From: Pseudomonas putida W15Oct28
GTDB taxonomy: Bacteria > Pseudomonadota > Gammaproteobacteria > Pseudomonadales > Pseudomonadaceae
Direction: 5' to 3'
Length of the DNA: 64,000 nt
NCBI RefSeq assembly: GCF_000708715.2
Contig: NZ_JENB01000017.1
Coordinates: forward strand, 62,001-126,000
Of the stretch, positions 51,825 through 64,000 are shown piece after piece (the first letter of the stretch is position 1; each line of letters starts with the position of its first letter). Under the pieces are notes generated by a model. That model saw nothing but the letters and a program-made list of their open reading frames with translations. It had not been told where the DNA came from and did no database searches. The position numbers and the translations under genes are program-made.

Positions 51825-53195
51825 TTACTTACCGATGCAGAAGCTGGAGAAAATCCGCCCCAGCAGGTCATCCGAGCTGAATGCCCCGGTAATTTCCCCC
51901 AGGGCATGCTGTGCCTGGCGCAAGTCCTCTGCCAGAAGCTCTCCTGCGCCCGCCAAGGTCAATTGGGCACGGCCGTGCTCCAGGTGCTCGCTGGCCTGGC
52001 GCAAGGCATCCAGATGGCGCCGGCGGGCGCTGAAACCACTCTCTGCCGTCTGTTCGTAACCCATGCAGGCCTTCAGATGGTCGCGCAGCAGTTGCAGCCC
52101 TGTGTCGTCGCCCTTGGCGCTGAGGGTGATGGTCACATGGCCGTCATCGCACTGTTCCAGCGCTACCCGCTCACCGCTGAGGTCGGCTTTGTTGCGAATA
52201 AGCGTGACCTTGGCCGGGTCGGGCCGCTGATCGAGAAACTCGGGCCACAGGGCGAACGGGTCGCTGGCCTCTGGCGCGGTGGAGTCGACCACCAGCAACA
52301 CACGATCGGCCTCGCCAATGGCCTTCAGGGCGCGCTCTACACCGATCTTTTCCACATGGTCATCGGTATCACGCAAACCGGCGGTATCGACCACGTGCAG
52401 CGGCATGCCGTCGATGTGGATATGTTCGCGCAGGATGTCCCGGGTGGTGCCGGCGATATCGGTGACAATGGCGGCTTCCCGACCCGCCAGCTGGTTAAGC
52501 AGGCTCGACTTGCCGGCGTTCGGACGCCCGGCGATGACCACCGTCATGCCGTCACGCAGCAAGGCACCCTGCCCGGCTTCACGTTGCACAGTGGATAACT
52601 CGCCGCGCACTGCATCGAGCATCGACAGCACGTGGCCATCGGCGAGGAAGTCGATCTCCTCCTCTGGGAAGTCGATCGCCGCCTCTACGTAGATGCGCAG
52701 GGCAATCAACGCTTCGGTCAGGGTGTGCACACGCTTGGAGAATTCCCCCTGCAGCGAGCGCAGGGCATTGCGCGCCGCCTGGCTGGAGCTTGCCTCGATC
52801 AGGTCGGCAATGGCTTCGGCCTGGGCCAGGTCGAGCTTGTCGTTGAGAAACGCGCGTTCGCTGAACTCGCCCGGGCGGGCCAGACGACAGCCAACTTGTA
52901 CACAGCGCTGCAGCAGCATGTCCAGGACCACCGGGCCACCGTGGCCCTGCAGTTCGAGCACATCTTCGCCGGTGAACGAATTCGGCCCAGGGAAGAACAG
53001 CGCAATCCCCTCGTCCAGCACCAGCCCTTCATCGTCGCGGAACGGGCCGTAATGGGCATGGCGGGGGGTCAGCGTACGGCCGGTGATCAACTGGCCGGCC
53101 TTGCTGGCCAGCGGGCCGGACAACCTGACAATACCCACACCACCCCGGCCTTGGGCGGTGGCGATGGCGGCGATGGTTTCACGCACAGTGTTCAT
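51825..53195 (-). CDS. mnmE: tRNA modification GTPase MnmE (TrmE)
   Basis: This is a 456-residue GTPase partnering MnmG in U34 modification. The N-terminal tetrahydrofolate-binding domain has [21 protein letters not shown], a helical domain follows, the G domain has [14 protein letters not shown] and DTAGLRDT, and the C-terminal FCIGK has the catalytic cysteine. It is transcribed separately from yidC, which ends 88 bp upstream behind a terminator. The length is normal. Confidence 0.97.
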   Translation of the reverse strand: MNTVRETIAAIATAQGRGGVGIVRLSGPLASKAGQLITGRTLTPRHAHYGPFRDDEGLVLDEGIALFFPGPNSFTGEDVLELQGHGGPVVLDMLLQRCVQVGCRLARPGEFSERAFLNDKLDLAQAEAIADLIEASSSQAARNALRSLQGEFSKRVHTLTEALIALRIYVEAAIDFPEEEIDFLADGHVLSMLDAVRGELSTVQREAGQGALLRDGMTVVIAGRPNAGKSSLLNQLAGREAAIVTDIAGTTRDILREHIHIDGMPLHVVDTAGLRDTDDHVEKIGVERALKAIGEADRVLLVVDSTAPEASDPFALWPEFLDQRPDPAKVTLIRNKADLSGERVALEQCDDGHVTITLSAKGDDTGLQLLRDHLKACMGYEQTAESGFSARRRHLDALRQASEHLEHGRAQLTLAGAGELLAEDLRQAQHALGEITGAFSSDDLLGRIFSSFCIGK

Positions 53196-53230
53196 GCTCG
53201 AAAGCCTCTACGACAAAAACGACAGATAGC

Positions 53231-53258
53231 AAAAACGCCCCACTAGGGGGCGTTTTTT
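53231..53258 (-). terminator. Terminator between yidC and mnmE
   Basis: The stem AAAACGCCCC/GGGGCGTTTT has a five-base loop and runs of A and T on its two sides. It ends the rpmH-rnpA-yidD-yidC transcript 25 bp after the yidC stop. Confidence 0.9.
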
Positions 53259-53283
53259 ATTCACAGGCTAGCGTACTAGCCCG

Positions 53284-54966
53284 TCAAGCAGCAGCTTTTT
53301 TGGTGGCTGCTTCGATACGGCGAGTGATGTACCACTGCTGCGAAATCGACAGGCAGTTGTTCACAACCCAGTACAGCACCAGACCAGCCGGGAACCACAG
53401 GAAGAAGAAGGTGAAGATGATCGGCATCATTTTCATCACCTTGGCCTGCATCGGATCCGGCGGCGTCGGGTTCAGGCGCTGCTGGATGAACATGGTGGCG
53501 CCCATGATGATCGGCAGGATGAAGAACGGATCCTTGATCGACAGGTCGGTAATCCACAGCATCCAAGGGGCCTGGCGCATTTCTACGCTTTCCAGCAGTA
53601 CCCAGTACAGGGCCAGGAATACCGGCATCTGCACCAGGATCGGCAGGCAGCCGCCCAGCGGGTTGATCTTCTCTTTCTTGTACAGCTCCATCATCGCCTG
53701 GGACATCTTCTGGCGATCGTCACCGAAGCGTTCCTTCAGCGCGGCGAGCTTGGGCGCAACAGCACGCATGCGCGCCATGGAGCGGTAGCTGGCAGCCGAC
53801 AGCGGGAAGAACAGGCCTTTGATCAGCATGGTCAGCACGATGATCGACCAGCCCCAGTTACCCAGCAGGCTGTGGATATGTTGCAGCAGCCAGAAGATCG
53901 GCTGGGCGATGAACCACAGGAAGCCGTAGTCGACGGTCAGTTCCAGGCCTGGGGACAACTCTTTCAGCTTGGACTGGATCTTCGGGCCGGCGTACAGCAT
54001 GGCGCTGGTTTCGACCTTGCCACCTGCAGGTACGCTGAGGGCTGGGCCGGTGTAGCCGATGATGTAGTTGCCCTGGCTGTCCTTGCGGGTCTGGACAACG
54101 TTGTTGTCCGACTTGGCCGGAATCCAGGCGGTCACGAAGTAGTGCTGCAGCCAGGCAACCCAGCCGCCGGACACATTTTCTTTCAAACTACCTTTGTCGA
54201 TGTCCTTCATCGAGACCTTTTTGTAAGGCTCGGAAGCTGTCCACAGGGCTGCGCCCAGGTAGGTTGCGGTGCCAGTGGCAGTGCTCGAGGACGGATCGCC
54301 GCTGGCGTCACGCTTGAGCTGGGCAAACATGTTGCCGCTCCAGGCCTGGTCGCTCTGGTTGTCGATCAGGTAGCTGACACCCAGGTCGTACTCACCGCGC
54401 TTGAAGCTGAAGCGCTTGATGTAGTTGACACCGTTGTCGCTGAACTTCAGGTCGACCACCAGTTGTTCCTGGCCGTCGGCCAGCTGGTAGCTCTTCTGCT
54501 CGGCGGCATACAGCGGGCGGCCGCTGGCGCGGGCATCCGGGCCGTTGGCACCGGTCAGACCGCTTTGTGCCAGGTAAACACGCTCACCACCGTTGTCGAA
54601 CAACTGGAACGGAATGTTCGGGTGGTCTTGACGGCGTGGGTACTTCGGCAGGTTCAACTGGACGATGTCACCACCGACCGGATCGATAGCCAGTTCCAGA
54701 ACGTCGGTCTTGACTCGGATCAGGTCCTTGCTGAGTGCGACCGGTGCCAGTTCGGCAGGGCTCGATTCGGCGTTGGCGCTCGGTACATCGGCGCTGGCGC
54801 CGTTGTTACCGGCCGGCACGCCATCGGGCAAGCCCGGAGCAACAGTGCTGGCAGCAGTATTCTGAGTCGGCAGGGCAGCCTGGCCGTAGTCATCGTTCCA
54901 CTTCAGGACCATGACGTAGGACACGACTGCCAGCGCGGCGATCAGGATCGTGCGTTTAATATCCAT
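53284..54966 (-). CDS. yidC: Membrane protein insertase YidC
   Basis: This is a 560-residue inner-membrane insertase working alone or with Sec. The N-terminal signal-anchor (RTILIAALAVVSYVMVLKW) precedes a large periplasmic beta domain (about residues 60-340) and the five-helix insertase core (FLWFIAQPIFWLLQHIHSLLGNWGWSII and onward) with the conserved Arg groove. It has a Lys/Ala-rich C-terminus. It lies two bases after yidD in the conserved rpmH-rnpA-yidD-yidC order. Confidence 0.97.
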   Translation of the reverse strand: MDIKRTILIAALAVVSYVMVLKWNDDYGQAALPTQNTAASTVAPGLPDGVPAGNNGASADVPSANAESSPAELAPVALSKDLIRVKTDVLELAIDPVGGDIVQLNLPKYPRRQDHPNIPFQLFDNGGERVYLAQSGLTGANGPDARASGRPLYAAEQKSYQLADGQEQLVVDLKFSDNGVNYIKRFSFKRGEYDLGVSYLIDNQSDQAWSGNMFAQLKRDASGDPSSSTATGTATYLGAALWTASEPYKKVSMKDIDKGSLKENVSGGWVAWLQHYFVTAWIPAKSDNNVVQTRKDSQGNYIIGYTGPALSVPAGGKVETSAMLYAGPKIQSKLKELSPGLELTVDYGFLWFIAQPIFWLLQHIHSLLGNWGWSIIVLTMLIKGLFFPLSAASYRSMARMRAVAPKLAALKERFGDDRQKMSQAMMELYKKEKINPLGGCLPILVQMPVFLALYWVLLESVEMRQAPWMLWITDLSIKDPFFILPIIMGATMFIQQRLNPTPPDPMQAKVMKMMPIIFTFFFLWFPAGLVLYWVVNNCLSISQQWYITRRIEAATKKAAA

Positions 54967-54968
54967 GA

Positions 54969-55214
54969 TTACTCGGCTATCGAAGAAGTTCGGGAGGAAG
55001 GAGCGGGTGGAACGGGGTCGAAACCGCCGTCATTCCACGGATGACAACGCCCCAGGCGACGAACGGCCAGCCACCCACCACGCCAGACGCCATGGTTTTC
55101 GATGGCTTCGTAAGCGTAACAGGAGCAACTGGGGAAAAAACGACAGTGATTGGCCATCAGAGGACTAATGGCGTAACGGTAAAACTGGATCGGAACGAGT
55201 GCCAGTTTACGCAT
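54969..55214 (-). CDS. yidD: Membrane protein insertion efficiency factor YidD
   Basis: This is an 81-residue protein of the DUF37/YidD family with the typical [30 protein letters not shown] signature spread over its first 40 residues, including clustered cysteines, and a closing [17 protein letters not shown]. It aids YidC-mediated insertion at the inner membrane. Its start overlaps the end of rnpA by eight bases, and its stop lies two bases from yidC. The small size is normal. Confidence 0.95.
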   Translation of the reverse strand: MRKLALVPIQFYRYAISPLMANHCRFFPSCSCYAYEAIENHGVWRGGWLAVRRLGRCHPWNDGGFDPVPPAPSSRTSSIAE

Positions 55215-55611
55215 CTTGACTGTCTACCCCTGCGGAATTGGCGGTGACTGCTGGAGTTGGCCGGCTGCGCGCCAGACGTTTCCAGAGCTTGCCAAAGTGT
55301 TGGTGCAATTCCGGGTTTTCTATCTCACCCAATCCCTTGCGCGCGACGATCACGATGTCCAACCCGGCAAGCAACTGCTGGTTCAGACGAAAGGAATCGC
55401 GCATCAAGCGCTTGAGGCGGTTGCGTTGAACGGCGAGCTTGACGCTCTTCTTGCCGATCACCAGGCCGAGACGTGGGTGATCGAGACCGTTCTCGCGAGC
55501 AAGGATCAGCAGGTTTTTCCCTGGAACCTTGCCGGTTGGGGAGTCGAAGACCGCTTTGAAGTGTCGGGGTGTAAGCAGTCGCTTTTCCCGACTGAAGTCC
55601 TGACTCACCAC
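55207..55611 (-). CDS. rnpA: Ribonuclease P protein component
   Basis: This is a 134-residue basic protein that assists the RNase P RNA in trimming tRNA 5' ends. The [16 protein letters not shown] opening and the RNR motif ([18 protein letters not shown]) are diagnostic. The GTG at 55611 gives [10 protein letters not shown], the usual pseudomonad start; the frame is open to 55704 but that extension overlaps rpmH. A weak ribosome binding site suggests coupling to rpmH, 13 bp upstream. Confidence 0.93.
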   Translation of the reverse strand: MVSQDFSREKRLLTPRHFKAVFDSPTGKVPGKNLLILARENGLDHPRLGLVIGKKSVKLAVQRNRLKRLMRDSFRLNQQLLAGLDIVIVARKGLGEIENPELHQHFGKLWKRLARSRPTPAVTANSAGVDSQDA

Positions 55612-55624
55612 CTGTGCCGAAAAA

Positions 55625-55759
55625 TCAAATGGCCAGACGCTTACGGCCTTTGGCACGACGACGCGACAGAACGGCGCGGCCGTTTTTGGTAGCCATACGG
55701 GCACGGAAACCGTGGGTGCGGGCGCGCTTGATGGTGCTTGGTTGGAAAGTACGTTTCAT
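55625..55759 (-). CDS. rpmH: 50S ribosomal protein L34
   Basis: This is a 44-residue, very basic ribosomal protein. It starts [19 protein letters not shown] and ends KGRKRLAI, an unmistakable L34. It is the first gene of the rpmH-rnpA-yidD-yidC cluster and borders oriC on its left. Confidence 0.97.
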   Translation of the reverse strand: MKRTFQPSTIKRARTHGFRARMATKNGRAVLSRRRAKGRKRLAI

Positions 55760-55799
55760 GGCGTGTTACCTGGTTTGTCGACGACGGGCCGGGATGGCC

Positions 55800-56350
55800 C
55801 CCTTTTTAAGAGACCGGCGATTCTAGAGAAAGCAAGCCCATAGGTCAATTTCCAACCAGCCTTTCCCTATAGGGCGTGTGATGGACGGTGCCTGCTCGTT
55901 CATCCACGAGGGGGTGCTTGATCGGACACACGAATCGGGGACAACATGAAAAAAAAGAAGAGACATATAAAAAGCTTTTCTGAAGAACTTATAGATATTA
56001 GGTGGATAACCTTCTGTGGATAACCTTCTTCAGGCCACAAAATACGGGCTGTACAGAGTTTTACAACTTTGTTCTCAACCGGTGCTGCGCTTGTTTTCAT
56101 CGTGGTCGAAAGCTGTGGATTAAAATGGCACTTATCCACACGAGAGTTATCAACAGACTACGACCCAGGGTTGTGCATAGCCCTCATGGGCGCTTATCCA
56201 CAGGGCTTATTCACAGTGCGGCAAAGCCGTTTTGGGCGATAAATGGCTGTTTTGTCATGGTTCCTAACGTGTCCACATGTGGATAACTGAACGCTCGACC
56301 GGTACAATGGCGGATTGTTTTTGCCTCATCCGGCTTTCAAACTCAGGGGA
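55800..56350. other. Chromosomal replication origin oriC
   Basis: This gene-free stretch between rpmH and dnaA holds four perfect DnaA boxes: 56015-56023 (minus), 56132-56140 (plus), 56194-56202 (plus) and 56278-56286 (minus). It also has one-mismatch boxes at 56001, 56114, 56147 and 56207. An AT-rich unwinding candidate lies at about 55945-56000. Position, divergent flanking genes and the known Pseudomonas origin between rpmH and dnaA support the call. The dnaA promoter must also lie here, and some boxes probably autoregulate it. Confidence 0.9.
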
Positions 56351-56355
56351 TATCC

Positions 56356-57900
56356 GTGTCAGTGGAACTTTGGCAGCAGTGCGTGGAGCTTCTGCGCGAT
56401 GAACTGCCTGCCCAGCAATTCAACACCTGGATCCGTCCGCTACAGGTCGAAGCCGAAGGCGACGAGTTGCGCGTCTATGCGCCTAACCGTTTCGTTCTCG
56501 ATTGGGTCAATGAAAAGTACCTGGGCCGCTTGCTCGAGCTGTTGGGCGAAAACGGCAGCGGCATTGCGCCTGCCCTTTCCTTATTAATAGGCAGCCGCCG
56601 CAGCTCGGCCCCACGGGCCGCGCCCAACGCGCCTGTCAGCGCTGCCGTGGCCGCTTCGCTCGCGCAGACCCGGGCGCAGACGCAGGCCCAAAGGCCTTTG
56701 CCGGTAGCGGCAGCGGTCGAGCCCGTGGCGGTAACGGCCGCTGAGCCTGTGCTGGTCAATGAACCGGCCGAGCCGTCCTCGCGTGACAGCTTCGATGCCA
56801 TGGCCGAGCCCGTCTCGCCGCCAGCCAGCAATGCCCGGACCGAACAGCGCACCGTGCAGGTGGAAGGAGCGCTCAAGCACACCAGCTACCTGAACCGCAC
56901 CTTCACCTTCGACACCTTTGTCGAAGGTAAGTCGAACCAGTTGGCGCGCGCGGCTGCCTGGCAGGTGGCCGATAACCCCAAGCATGGCTATAACCCGTTG
57001 TTCCTGTATGGCGGCGTGGGCCTGGGTAAAACCCACCTTATGCATGCTGTGGGTAACCACCTGCTGAAGAAGAACCCGAATGCCAAGGTTGTGTACCTGC
57101 ACTCGGAGCGCTTCGTCGCAGACATGGTCAAGGCGCTGCAGCTCAACGCCATCAACGAATTCAAGCGCTTCTACCGTTCGGTGGATGCGTTGCTGATCGA
57201 CGATATCCAGTTTTTTGCCCGCAAAGAGCGCTCGCAGGAAGAGTTTTTCCACACCTTCAACGCCCTGCTTGAGGGCGGCCAGCAGGTAATCCTTACCTCT
57301 GACCGTTACCCCAAGGAGATCGAAGGCCTGGAAGAGCGCCTGAAGTCGCGCTTTGGTTGGGGGCTGACGGTGGCTGTAGAGCCACCCGAACTGGAAACCC
57401 GCGTAGCTATCCTTATGAAGAAGGCCGACCAGGCCAAGGTCGAGCTGCCCCATGACGCGGCCTTCTTCATTGCCCAGCGCATTCGCTCCAACGTACGTGA
57501 GCTTGAAGGTGCACTGAAGCGGGTGATTGCCCACTCGCACTTCATGGGCCGCGATATCACCATCGAGCTGATCCGTGAATCGCTGAAAGACTTGCTGGCG
57601 CTGCAAGATAAACTGGTCAGTGTGGATAACATTCAGCGAACCGTCGCCGAGTACTACAAGATCAAGATCTCTGATCTATTGTCCAAGCGTCGTTCGCGTT
57701 CTGTCGCGCGTCCACGTCAGGTGGCCATGGCCCTGTCCAAGGAGCTGACCAACCACAGCCTGCCGGAAATCGGCGACATGTTTGGTGGTCGCGACCACAC
57801 GACCGTGCTGCACGCCTGCCGCAAGATCAACGAATTGAAGGAATCCGACGCGGACATCCGCGAGGACTACAAGAACCTGCTGCGGACGCTGACGACCTGA
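56356..57900 (+). CDS. dnaA: Chromosomal replication initiator DnaA
   Basis: This is a 514-residue AAA+ initiator. Domain I opens [27 protein letters not shown]; a long Ala/Pro/Glu-rich domain II linker covers about residues 90-175. Domain III has Walker A GGVGLGKT at residues 219-226 and [11 protein letters not shown]. Domain IV ends with the DNA-binding [16 protein letters not shown]. It starts with GTG after AGGGGAT. A perfect DnaA box (57621-57629) lies within its own coding sequence. Confidence 0.98.
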   Translation: MSVELWQQCVELLRDELPAQQFNTWIRPLQVEAEGDELRVYAPNRFVLDWVNEKYLGRLLELLGENGSGIAPALSLLIGSRRSSAPRAAPNAPVSAAVAASLAQTRAQTQAQRPLPVAAAVEPVAVTAAEPVLVNEPAEPSSRDSFDAMAEPVSPPASNARTEQRTVQVEGALKHTSYLNRTFTFDTFVEGKSNQLARAAAWQVADNPKHGYNPLFLYGGVGLGKTHLMHAVGNHLLKKNPNAKVVYLHSERFVADMVKALQLNAINEFKRFYRSVDALLIDDIQFFARKERSQEEFFHTFNALLEGGQQVILTSDRYPKEIEGLEERLKSRFGWGLTVAVEPPELETRVAILMKKADQAKVELPHDAAFFIAQRIRSNVRELEGALKRVIAHSHFMGRDITIELIRESLKDLLALQDKLVSVDNIQRTVAEYYKIKISDLLSKRRSRSVARPRQVAMALSKELTNHSLPEIGDMFGGRDHTTVLHACRKINELKESDADIREDYKNLLRTLTT

Positions 57901-57940
57901 TGGCCGTCTGCGCAGCTATTTGAAGGCAAGGGACTAGACC

Positions 57941-59044
57941 ATGCATTTCACCATTCAACGCGAAGCCCTGTTGAAACCCCTGCAACTGGTCGCCGGTGTC
58001 GTAGAGCGCCGTCAGACCTTGCCGGTCCTGTCCAACGTATTGCTGGTCGTGCAAGGCCAGCAACTGTCGTTGACCGGTACCGACCTGGAAGTCGAACTGG
58101 TAGGCCGCGTACAACTGGAAGAGCCGGCCGAGCCTGGCGAAATCACTGTGCCGGCGCGCAAGCTGATGGACATCTGCAAAAGCCTGCCGAACGACGCCCT
58201 GATCGATATCAAGGTCGACGAGCAGAAACTGTTGGTGAAGGCCGGCCGCAGCCGCTTCACCCTGTCGACCCTGCCAGCCAATGACTTCCCGACTGTGGAA
58301 GAAGGCCCAGGTTCGCTGACCTGCAACCTGGAACAGAGCAAGCTGCGCCGTCTGATCGAGCGCACCAGCTTCGCCATGGCCCAGCAGGATGTGCGCTACT
58401 ACCTCAACGGCATGCTGCTGGAGGTTTCCCGTAACACCCTGCGCGCGGTTTCCACCGATGGTCACCGCCTGGCGCTGTGCTCCATGACCGCACCGATCGA
58501 GCAGGAAGATCGCCACCAGGTCATCGTGCCACGCAAAGGTATCCTGGAGCTGGCGCGCCTGCTGACCGACCCGGAAGGCATGGTCAGCATCGTCCTGGGC
58601 CAGCACCACATTCGCGCCACTACCGGTGAATTCACCTTCACCTCCAAGCTGGTGGATGGCAAGTTCCCGGACTACGAGCGTGTACTGCCCAAGGGCGGCG
58701 ACAAGCTGGTGGTCGGTGACCGCCAGGCGCTGCGTGAAGCCTTCAGCCGGACTGCGATTCTTTCCAACGAAAAGTACCGCGGTATTCGCCTGCAACTGGC
58801 TGCTGGCCAACTGAAGATCCAGGCCAACAACCCCGAGCAGGAAGAAGCGGAAGAAGAGATCAGCGTGGACTACGAAGGTAGCTCGCTGGAAATCGGCTTT
58901 AACGTCAGCTACCTGCTAGACGTGCTGGGCGTGATGACTACCGAGCAAGTTCGTCTGATCCTGTCCGATTCCAACAGCAGTGCCCTGCTGCAGGAAGCCG
59001 GCAATGACGACTCTTCCTACGTTGTCATGCCGATGCGCCTGTAA
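57941..59044 (+). CDS. dnaN: DNA polymerase III beta sliding clamp
   Basis: This is a 367-residue ring protein that tethers DNA polymerase III and many repair enzymes. It has the three-domain clamp layout with MHFTIQREALLKPLQLVAGVVERRQTLPVLSNVL at the start (spread over 34 residues) and the conserved C-terminal YVVMPMRL. It lies 40 bp after dnaA, in the order dnaA-dnaN-recF-gyrB. The length is normal. Confidence 0.98.
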   Translation: MHFTIQREALLKPLQLVAGVVERRQTLPVLSNVLLVVQGQQLSLTGTDLEVELVGRVQLEEPAEPGEITVPARKLMDICKSLPNDALIDIKVDEQKLLVKAGRSRFTLSTLPANDFPTVEEGPGSLTCNLEQSKLRRLIERTSFAMAQQDVRYYLNGMLLEVSRNTLRAVSTDGHRLALCSMTAPIEQEDRHQVIVPRKGILELARLLTDPEGMVSIVLGQHHIRATTGEFTFTSKLVDGKFPDYERVLPKGGDKLVVGDRQALREAFSRTAILSNEKYRGIRLQLAAGQLKIQANNPEQEEAEEEISVDYEGSSLEIGFNVSYLLDVLGVMTTEQVRLILSDSNSSALLQEAGNDDSSYVVMPMRL

Positions 59045-59059
59045 CCTGTAGCAGGCGAA

Positions 59060-62588
<3,529 letters not shown>

Positions 62589-62604
62589 TCAGGTGTAAAT
62601 CGAC

Positions 62605-62644
62605 AGACACTAAAAAGCCCGCAGCAGCGGGCTTTTTAGTGTCT
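62605..62644 (+). terminator. Very strong terminator of gyrB
   Basis: A perfect 18-bp stem (62605-62622 pairing with 62627-62644) with a four-base loop contains the AAAAAGCCCGC/GCGGGCTTTTT core. It works for gyrB and for the convergent RcnB-like gene. Confidence 0.93.
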
Positions 62645-62651
62645 GCAAAAA

Positions 62652-63059
62652 TCAGTAACCGGTAAGAATGTTTACGATCCTGCCACTGGCGATCGACATC
62701 AACACATAGTCGCCGTTCACGTACAACCAACGGTGGTCGCGCGGTGGCGCATACAGGTGGCGCGCTTTCCAGTCGGTCACCCAGTAACGGTCACCACGGT
62801 AATGCGGGTCAACGGCATGCCCACGCTGCCACTGTTGATGAGGTACCGGCATGCCCTGCTGCGGTCGGAAGTTCGGGTTACGGTAAGCGGGTGCTCGCCC
62901 GTTGTCATGTCGGCCTTGCTGCTTCGGCTGACCATGCGGTGGGTTGCCTTGGTGCGATGGACCATCATCATGCCGGTCGGGTGGGCCCGGCTGCGCGAAG
63001 CTGGCCAACGGTGCGCTGAGCATGAGCGCGGCGCAGATCACGGTTAGGGTTTTCTTCAT
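62652..63059 (-). CDS. RcnB-like periplasmic protein
   Basis: This is a 135-residue exported protein with a signal peptide (MKKTLTVICAALMLSAPLASFA), followed by a His/Gln/Pro/Gly-rich disordered region. A C-terminal RcnB-type domain (PF11776) has YRGDRYWVTDWKARHLYAPPRDHRWLYVNGDYVLM, split over 35 residues. E. coli RcnB helps control nickel and cobalt export; many Pseudomonas paralogues lack a transporter partner, as here. The ATG at 63059 has GAGGA upstream. The histidines could bind metal, by inference. Confidence 0.85.
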   Translation of the reverse strand: MKKTLTVICAALMLSAPLASFAQPGPPDRHDDGPSHQGNPPHGQPKQQGRHDNGRAPAYRNPNFRPQQGMPVPHQQWQRGHAVDPHYRGDRYWVTDWKARHLYAPPRDHRWLYVNGDYVLMSIASGRIVNILTGY

Positions 63060-63271
63060 TTGATGCGGTCCTCTGCATATTAACGCCCGGCTGTAACTGT
63101 CTGGGTACCGGGTACGGTTAACCAATCAGACCACGGTTTTTTACGTTTAATGTCAGGGCAGAGGTAAAGGTCCGGTAAAGGTCTGAAGGCGAACGATCTG
63201 TAGGAGACTACCCAGCCCGCTGTGCGGCGCTGTCGCGCATAGAACAAGGCTTCGGCAAGCGCCGCTTTATC

Positions 63272-63358
63272 CTGTGGGAGCGGGCGTGCCCGCGAACACC
63301 GGCGCAGCCGGTGCCCTGCAGCGCGTCGTATTCTTCGCGGGCACGCCCGCTCCCACAG
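63272..63358. repeat. REP pair in the 321-bp gap upstream of the RcnB-like gene
   Basis: Arms at 63272-63296 and 63334-63358 carry the GCGGGCGTGCCCGC core, with an inner hairpin CACCGGC/GCCGGTG (63297-63313). Beyond this the gap (63060-63380) shows nothing clear apart from the promoter region of the RcnB-like gene. Confidence 0.83.
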
Positions 63359-63380
63359 ATTTTGCCTTTGCCAACATTCG

Positions 63381-64000
63381 TCAGTTCAGCCCAAGGGCCT
63401 TCAAGCGGCGATACAGCGTACGTTCACTCATGCCAAGATGGCTGGCCAGTTCGCTACGCGAGCCCTTGAACTGGTCCAGCGCCTGCGCCAGCTCACTCAG
63501 GTTGTTGCGACGGCCGCCTGCCTTGATCGCCCCCGCCAGCCCGATATCTTCAGGCAAGTGCTCTGGTCGGATCAGCCCGTCATCGGCAAACAGCCGCGCC
63601 CTTTCCAGTATGTTGCGCAGCTCGCGGATATTGCCCGGAAACGGATGCAAGCCAAGTTGCTGCAAGGCATCGTCACTCAGCCTGGGCGTTGGCTTGCCGC
63701 CCATACGCTGCAGCAGGCTCTGCGCAAGCAGCGGCAGATCTTCCACCCGCTCGCGCAAGGCCGGCAGGCGAATCGGGAAGCCGCTGATGCGGTAATACAG
63801 ATCTTCACGGAAGGTGCCATCGGCAACCATCTGTTTGAGCGGCTTGTGGGTGGCCGATACCAGGCGGAAATCCGAATGCACCGTGCGCAGGCTGCCCACC
63901 GGGCGGAAGCTGCCGGACTCGATCAGACGCAGCAGTTTCACCTGCATCGCCAGCGGCACTTCGCCAATTTCGTCGAGGAACAGGGTGCCTCCATGGGCTG
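63381..64000 (-). CDS. Sigma-54-dependent Fis-family transcriptional regulator, 5' part missing
   Basis: This is the C-terminal part of a bacterial enhancer-binding protein; the frame is open to the window edge. Visible are the Walker B region [13 protein letters not shown], the R-finger/sensor segments [35 protein letters not shown], and a Fis-type HTH at the end ([22 protein letters not shown]). The protein would activate RNA polymerase with sigma-54. The missing N-terminal sensor domain leaves the signal unknown. About 206 residues are present. Confidence 0.93.
   Translation of the reverse strand, partial: AHGGTLFLDEIGEVPLAMQVKLLRLIESGSFRPVGSLRTVHSDFRLVSATHKPLKQMVADGTFREDLYYRISGFPIRLPALRERVEDLPLLAQSLLQRMGGKPTPRLSDDALQQLGLHPFPGNIRELRNILERARLFADDGLIRPEHLPEDIGLAGAIKAGGRRNNLSELAQALDQFKGSRSELASHLGMSERTLYRRLKALGLN

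Overview
The window is about 64 kb of a Pseudomonas chromosome, very probably from the P. putida group. The evidence is high GC coding bias, the conserved order glmS-glmU-atpCDGAHFEBI-parB-parA-rsmG-mnmG-mnmE-yidC-yidD-rnpA-rpmH / dnaA-dnaN-recF-gyrB, and the many REP-type inverted repeats between genes. It spans the replication origin: oriC lies between rpmH (minus) and dnaA (plus) at about 55.8-56.35 kb. Genes on the two sides point away from it, so they are transcribed with replication.

Layout. 0-5 kb: the 3' end of aspA, an AraC-type regulator, and an acetylpolyamine amidohydrolase overlapped by a periplasmic polyamine-binding protein. 5-10 kb: a MocR-type regulator divergent from a PaiB-like protein and two GNAT acetyltransferases, then a reversed-order hipA-hipB toxin-antitoxin pair. 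10-17.3 kb: two-subunit pyruvate carboxylase with a divergent LysR regulator, and an RpiR/HexR-like repressor divergent from a zwf paralogue with a HexR-type operator between them. 17.4-25.8 kb: uvrD, a Tim44-domain protein, an orphan SMI1/KNR4 protein, a CPA2 antiporter, an acyl-CoA thioesterase, pdxY and a DUF3301 protein. 25.8-30.1 kb: a zinc-starvation cluster (CobW GTPase, DUF1826, zigA, a small exported protein, folE2) around a Zur-box-like site. 30-35.2 kb: a DUF3617 protein, cardiolipin synthase, cyclopropane fatty acid synthase and a stand-alone dihydrolipoyl dehydrogenase. 35.2-39.6 kb: glmS, a DeoR regulator and glmU (amino-sugar supply) beside an apparently empty attTn7. 39.7-46.8 kb: the complete F1Fo ATP synthase operon. 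46.9-62.6 kb: chromosome partitioning, tRNA/rRNA modification, membrane insertion, oriC and the dnaA-dnaN-recF-gyrB replication block. 62.6-64 kb: an RcnB-like periplasmic protein and the 3' end of a sigma-54 activator.

Most of the window is conserved core genome. The less expected signals are at the DNA level. Perfect DnaA boxes (TTATCCACA) occur 21 times, many inside coding genes and in several different reading frames. A 60-bp array of five DnaA-box-like 12-mers sits inside the interdomain linker of the MocR gene. Six perfect boxes lie within the zinc cluster. A second AT-rich, DnaA-box-rich, gene-free region lies between mnmG and mnmE. Three ParB parS sites are embedded in folE2 and recF. 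No tRNA, rRNA, CRISPR array, prophage or intact insertion sequence was found.
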